Shown: positions 59,153 through 64,000 of the stretch, in pieces
How the letters are laid out: the number at the start of each line of letters is the position of its first letter
How positions within the stretch are numbered: position 1 is the stretch's first letter
NCBI GenBank assembly: GCA_011317545.1
Contig: WUJK01000004.1
Location: forward strand, 434,001-498,000
Length of the DNA stretch: 64,000 nucleotides
Direction of reading: 5' to 3'
Source of the DNA: Coniella vitis
Taxonomy: Eukaryota > Ascomycota > Sordariomycetes > Diaporthales > Schizoparmaceae
Position numbers and translations under genes: made by a program
Notes under the pieces: model-generated
Told to the model about the DNA's origin: nothing
Database searches by the model: none
Seen by the model: the letters and a program-made list of their open reading frames with translations, nothing else

Positions 59153-60260
59153 ATGGCGGCCAACAAGAGCATCGATCGCCACGCCATTGTGGGCGGCTCT
59201 GCCGACAGAACTGCCATTGTCGGCGAGGCGACCAAGCTCATGTTCGAGTCAGACACGCTCGAAGACCCCCGGACGAGAAAAAGGACTGTTCCTTTTGAAG
59301 TCATTTGCCCCGGCATGCCCCGCACAGGCACATCTTGTAAGTAGTGTTATGTCCAGTTTGGCCTTTCAAAACATCCCAAAGATGAACAGCAAAAAAAGAA
59401 AAAGAAGAAAAAAAAGAAAAAGAGAAAGAGAGGTGCATCAAGAAACAGAAACCACACCGCAAACACACCGGCTGACAAGATACAATCCAGCCATAAAAGC
59501 CGCTCTCGAGATCCTCGGCTGCGGCCCCGTAGCCCACATGTCCACAGCCGTCTCGCGCACCCGCGACCTCGCCATGTGGGCCGACGCCGCCGAAGCCAAG
59601 TTCACGCCCGAGAAGCGGCCTGACCTGCAGCCCTTTGGCCGCGCCGAATGGGACAACCTCCTGGGCGAGTTCCGCGCCACCACCGACAGCCCCGGGTGTT
59701 TCTTCTCCGTCGAGCTCATGGAGGCCTACCCGGACGCCAAGGTGGTGCTCGTCGAGCGCGACGTCGACAAGTGGTTCACGTCCTTCAGCACCACCATCAT
59801 GGCCGTGCAGTGGCCGAGCTTTGGCCTGCGCTGCGTGTTGGGCCTGCTGCACTATCGCTACGGCAAGCTGATGGATCCGTATATGCGCCTGTCGCGCGCG
59901 TGCTGGCTGGCGGACTCCAAGGAGGAGCAGGCGGCGACGGCGAAGCAGATTTACAAGGCGCACTATGACGAGGTGAGGGCCAAGGCGAAGCCGGGCCAGC
60001 TGCTCGAGTACAAGCTGGGAGATGGGTGGGAGCCGCTGTGCGAGTTCTTGGGAAAGCCTGTGCCTGATGTGCCGTTCCCGAATGTGAATGACTCGGCCAT
60101 GTTCCATGACATTGGCAACACGGCCATCAAGAAGGGGCTGTGGAGTTTGTTTGGCAACCTGGCTGTCTTTGGGGGCAGTCTTGCTGCTGTGACGGCTGTG
60201 GCGCTCAACTATGGCGCCAAGGAGTGGGTTTCCGCGCACTTGTCGAGGGTGCAGGTTTAG
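59153..60260 (+). CDS. P-loop sulfotransferase-like protein (PF17784 type), two exons
   Basis: Exons 59153-59336 and 59491-60260 give 317 residues. The 154-bp intron has donor GTAAGT, a CTGAC branch site and acceptor CCAG, and carries a long A/G run. The P-loop-like PGMPRTGTS is at 53-61 and spans the first splice junction (GTS-SIKAALEILG). Then follow HMSTAVSRTRDLAMWADA and FSVELMEAYPDAKVVLVERDVDKW, which match the fungal Sulfotransfer_4 family, often mis-named as NAD-dependent epimerases. The first P-loop could bind PAPS, but transfer activity has rarely been shown. A hydrophobic segment at about 281-302 near the C terminus may anchor it to a membrane, as in many relatives. Its job in this neighbourhood is unknown; sulfation of a product is one possibility. 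Confidence 0.88.
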
Positions 60261-61569
60261 GTGTGGGTGCGAGATGCTATGTTGTGGCGAGTGTAAACGA
60301 TTTGGACGTTGTTGGGAACGATTCTTCTGGCTTGTTGCTGTTTTGCTTTCTTGGCTGTGTTGTATATCAGTGTAGATATCCTTTGATGTAGACTGCTGGA
60401 AGTATCTGTTTTGATATTGTAGACCTCTTTGGTCCTGATGCGTGTCTTTTCCTGTCTCGCATGAGATCCCCAGACCCAATATCCCAACGCTCAACTTTGG
60501 AAAGGGATTGTCCAAAACGTAACCCACTGAGCAGCTCACAGTCGGTCATACGACATGTCTTTGGCCAAAGAAGAAAAAAAAAGGAAAAAAAAGAAACTCG
60601 AGGTCCAAATCAACACTGCGTCCAACCGGCAAAAATCGCCATGCCAGCGAGGTAAGTATTCATTGATGACCACACGCCTACCTCTCGGCTGATATACACG
60701 CACTGCTGGTGGGAGGACAAAACTCGCACGGCGTTATCCATCGGCAAGCAACATTGGCAACACAATGCTTTGCTCCCACGGGGATGTCGACAAACGAGGA
60801 GACCACCTTGCAGTCCGAACAAGTACGTCGCGACACTCACAGCCAAGTGTTGGCATGAACTAGATAGACTTCTCTCAAAACAAGCGTGTAAGACCATTGG
60901 CTGAAGGTGAAGCACAAGTGGAGCTTCACCAAAGCAAGCACCTCGCCAAAAGCTAAAAAGCTAGCCCTTGCCGCGAAACGAAACGCAGTGACGGACGGGC
61001 TCGACTGTATCTCGGATCGCAGATCAAAAAAAGCACACAACTGGCACACTAGCAAGCATTCACCACAGTGCTTGGATCGTCCCTGGCGTGTTCACACATG
61101 TCAGAGTGACTGCAGTGGTTAAAAAAGCGGGCACGATGATATGTCTGTCGCTTGTTTGTTGTTCTCCCCTCTGTGTGCTGGAAGAAAGGGGGATGGCTGG
61201 ACAGGAAAGGCGCGTGCCGCACTGGCGTGGCTCATCGATCTCCAAGTCATGACGTCAAGGATTCTTGGGGCTGTTCGCTCATCCGCCATCATTCATTTCT
61301 GACTGCTGCTGCTGCACTGCGGAATTTGTGACGACACCATATTTTGACGGAGCTCCTTCTGATGAAGTTAAAAAAGAGTACAAAAGAGAAAGACGGGGCG
61401 ACTGAGACATTGCGGGTTTTTTAGTGCTGAACTTTATATTCCTCCTTTGATGCATCATTTTCCCCATCTGGACACTGCCGACACTGCACTTGGTCAGTAT
61501 GACTGTCCTTCCACCCACGACTTGTGTCAAACAAAAGGAAGACCGGATTGCAATACTGACCAGAAAGAA
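60261..61569. other. Intergenic region before the NTF2-like gene
   Basis: Contains a purine run near 60567-60596 and several short frames without recognisable character. The long antisense frame starting here covers the sulfotransferase-like gene and is considered a shadow. Presumed promoter of the next gene at its 3' end. Confidence 0.45.
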
Positions 61570-62510
61570 ATGCCTCCTAGACGGTTGACTTTGATCCTGT
61601 GGAGATTACCAACACGAGCAGCAACAGCGTTGAAAATATTCGTGACTCGCCCAGCGTATCACAGCCACCAAAGAACCACTACTCTCCCCGTGTTCTACAG
61701 AGCCATGGCAACCCAGGCGACACCAACTGGCACGGGGAACGCGCCCTCGTTCTCGTCCTTGGGCATCAAACACACCGACATCAAGTGCGCCCCTGGTGTC
61801 GAGTTGAATGAGCAGCAGAAGGTGATTGTCGGCTCCGTTCTGGATGTAGGTTCCAAAGTCCCCCAGCTCGCAAAGACACCCCCAGTCCAGTGGCCGGCCC
61901 AAGACTGTGTGCATGGCTGCTGACTCTTGCTGGTCCCTGTGTAGCTCTTTGAAGGCAACCCTACCCTCAAACACTTCAGTCTCTGGTCCCAAAATGCGAC
62001 TTTTGCCGACAACATTACGATAGCACAAGGCTACAACAAATACACCTCACAATTCTACGGCCTGCCAGCTCTCTTCAACCCCATTCAGCTGCAACGGCAC
62101 ACGGTCGTCAGTGCCGGAAACCCGATCGAGATGGAGATGAGCAACAAGTATGTTGTCAAGGGAATCAAGAAGGAACAAATAATGGATTCACTCGTGCGCA
62201 TCCATGTCGGTAGTGATGGCAAGATCGAGAAGGTGGAGGACAAGTGGAATGGCAAATTGCCTGATGGAGCGATCAGTGAGGTAAGCAACTTCTGTTAATG
62301 CTTGCGAATTTCGATTGGGCCTGTTTCGGAAGCAGTGCTCGCTCGAGAAGTCAACCAGTGGATGATGCGTAGAGATGCTGACATGAACGATAGGCCTTCC
62401 GGAAGCTGAACGCAGTGACTGTCCCGGCGTTTGTCAAGGTGCCCAAGACGGAGGAGGAGGACTTGAAAATGAAGGCTGACCGAGAGAGCAACCAAAGCAA
62501 GTCTGAATGA
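61570..62510 (+). CDS. NTF2/SnoaL-like small protein, three exons
   Basis: Exons 61570-61845, 61945-62280 and 62394-62510; 242 residues from the first ATG, or 197 from the ATG at 61705, which has the stronger context (GCCATGGCA). Donors are GTAGGT and GTAAGC; acceptors are TGTAG and GATAG. The longer form starts MPPRRLTLILWRLPTRAATALK, Arg-rich without acidic residues, as in a mitochondrial presequence. The core (QKVIVGSVLDLFEGNPTLKHFSLWSQNATFADN ... GLPALFNPIQL) followed by beta-rich KYVVKGIKKEQIMDSLVRIHV fits the cone-shaped NTF2-like fold found in many fungal proteins of this size. The C terminus is charged. Such folds serve as cyclases, dehydratases or binding proteins; here no catalytic residue can be assigned. 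It may be a housekeeping gene at the cluster edge. Confidence 0.8.
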
Positions 62511-62751
62511 TTTGACTCTGCTGTTGCGAGGATGTAAGGTGGTAGGTAGTCCGGGGAATGCAGCGCAAACATATCTTATACTTCGGATCTCTGTAGCCAT
62601 GTCTCCAAACTTATTGCGTGTTTCCAATCTCCTCGAGCTTTAGGCGCCAGCGTCTCTTGGGAGCTTCTTGCGACGTATAGACACTTTCGGCATGCTCGCG
62701 CCACTGATATATATAGACGCTCAGCGAATGGGTTCATACACGCGTCAAGTC

Positions 62752-64000
62752 CTAAGACAGGTCTCCAAGCCCCACTTCATTGAGAGGTCTCATCATGGTG
62801 GCGCGCCATGCTGGTGAGAGGGCAGCGTTGATTGCGCGGATTTCCCTCTTGGCAGTTGACTCTGAACCCAGAGCATCGTTCTCGCCAAGCCACCAGGCCC
62901 CGTGGATGAGCGACACGGCACCCCAAAAATGGGCCAGGACAACGAGCGCCCGGGGCCTGTGTAATCGTAGGAGGTCGATGAACTTGGGCGGAACAAACAA
63001 CGCAAAGGACTGGACCCCACGCGCCAGCTCATAATGAGGTGCGCCCGTCTCAATCTTGTTGTACATGTGCCCAATGTAGCTTAGAGTGTTTTCGTAGGCC
63101 TCTCTGGTTTCCTGGTCTGTCCAGTCATCGTCTGACGGAATGTGCTGGGTGAGGACATTGCTGAAGTTGCGGCGCATCTCGGGTAGGTAGATATAGCGGC
63201 TATCCGTCACACTAGGATAGGAGCCAGCAATGGCCATGATGGCTTTGTTTTCGCTCTCCTTGGAATGGGAAATGATGGTTGTGACGCCCTGCCAGATCAC
63301 GCAGCCGGCACCCCGGCCCAGCTGGAGCCATTCCAGAGGCGGCTCGTAGGGTTCGAGATTGCGCTCCTTGATCATGGCAAAGGAGGTGATGGAGATGAGC
63401 AGGGAGCACAGAGACACGGACTGGGCATTGTCGACAGAGAGGTGCTCAATCTCGTGGCGCTGCGCTTGCAGGGCCGAGATGAAGTAGGCCTGCCTGGCGG
63501 CGAAAAGCTCCTTGTCGGCGGGCTTGGAGCGCAGCAAGTTGGTGGCAGAGGTGGCTAGGAGGCTGTGCAGCAGGTTCTCGTGGCTGAGGGCGAGAACAGG
63601 TATCTGCGTGGCCCACATGTAGCGCCAGCTTTGAGATGGGTTGACAACCGCGGGAGCGTTGTTGAAGTTGAGATACCAGTTCTGGAAGAGGCGATGTTCG
63701 AGCTAAGCCAGGAATGGGTCAGCGTGAGAGACCTGGGTGCAGTACCCGTGAGATCAAGTACTCGGAACGTACCAAGCGACGGGCCTTGGTCTCGGGCAGG
63801 GAGATTTCCTGGGAGGTGTCGGTGTCAAAGATCGGCTTCTTATCCTTGGCCCAGTGTGGCCAGTGTGCTATGAAGGCAGACCCAGCCTGGTCAGGCGAGT
63901 CGAGGACACTGGAAGCAGAGCCGGCAAAAGTGGGCGGCGATGGACGCGGACTGGGGACAGGCGACGGCGACGGCCCTGAGCGGGTGCTTAGAGCTAGAGC
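62752..64000 (-). CDS. Fungal-specific transcription factor, C-terminal part (5'-partial)
   Basis: Exons seen on the minus strand: 64000-63773 (open to the window edge) and 63702-62752, with an intron 63772-63703 (donor GTACGT, branch CTGACC, acceptor CTTAG). About 392 residues are visible. A Pro/Ser-rich linker is followed by LEHRLFQNWY, a WATQIPVLALSHENLLHSLLATSATNLLR segment and a helical all-alpha region. This is the pattern of the regulatory domain of Upc2-like Zn2Cys6 activators (Fungal_trans_2 family). The DNA-binding zinc cluster should lie upstream, beyond base 64000, so the class is inferred. It would be the candidate regulator of the cluster, although it could equally control unrelated genes. 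Confidence 0.85.

Noticed and set aside
59301..60539. 412-codon minus-strand frame over the sulfotransferase-like gene
   Set aside because: Shadow of the sense gene, which has P-loop motifs and a good intron; the antisense protein is compositionally odd.
1..64000. CRISPR arrays, bacterial operons, rRNA genes
   Set aside because: No regularly spaced short repeats and no rRNA-like segments; all genes are of fungal type with introns.

Overview
The window reads as a chromosome segment of a filamentous ascomycete (Pezizomycotina). Genes have short introns with GT..AG ends and CTAAC/CTGAC-like branch points. The products are typical fungal secondary-metabolism families, and the middle of the window is saturated with C-to-T / G-to-A changes of the repeat-induced point mutation (RIP) type. 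A finer placement (for example Sordariomycetes) would be a guess.

Layout. Bases 1-8378 hold the 3' three quarters of a highly reducing polyketide synthase (KS end, AT, DH, ER, KR, ACP; no C-methyltransferase motif seen) and, convergent to it, a three-exon aldo/keto reductase. Bases 9016-41253 are a 32-kb island of Ty3/Gypsy chromodomain retrotransposons: three 7.5-7.7 kb LTR-to-LTR units, one 5'-truncated inverted copy, one fragment interrupted by another element, seven LTRs and a terminal LTR fragment. All are AT-rich and riddled with stop codons. The whole island is flanked by the 5-bp direct repeat AAAGA. Bases 42159-64000 return to gene-rich DNA: FAD monooxygenase, seven-exon rhodopsin-domain (SAT4-type) membrane protein, UstYa/DUF3328 oxidase-like protein, a 47-aa secreted peptide gene, MCT-type MFS transporter, BBE-type FAD oxidase, a second FAD monooxygenase, a P-loop sulfotransferase-like protein, an NTF2/SnoaL-like protein, and the C-terminal part of a fungal transcription factor that runs off the window.

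Taken together the genes look like a biosynthetic cluster. The PKS would make a reduced chain, the aldo/keto reductase, two flavin monooxygenases, flavin oxidase and UstYa-like protein would tailor it, the MFS protein would export it, and the regulator would control it. The retrotransposon island lies inside this set. Whether both sides form one pathway is inference; the two halves could be independent.

The most interesting observations are in the island. Mutated copies share long tracts of perfect identity, which implies recombination after RIP or an assembly chimera. Three LTR types are paired inconsistently. Two divergent versions of an antisense ORF, and in some copies a tRNA-like segment, lie between the chromodomain and the 3' LTR. 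Outside the island, the short secreted peptide divergent from the UstYa-like gene deserves a check as a possible peptide-product precursor.
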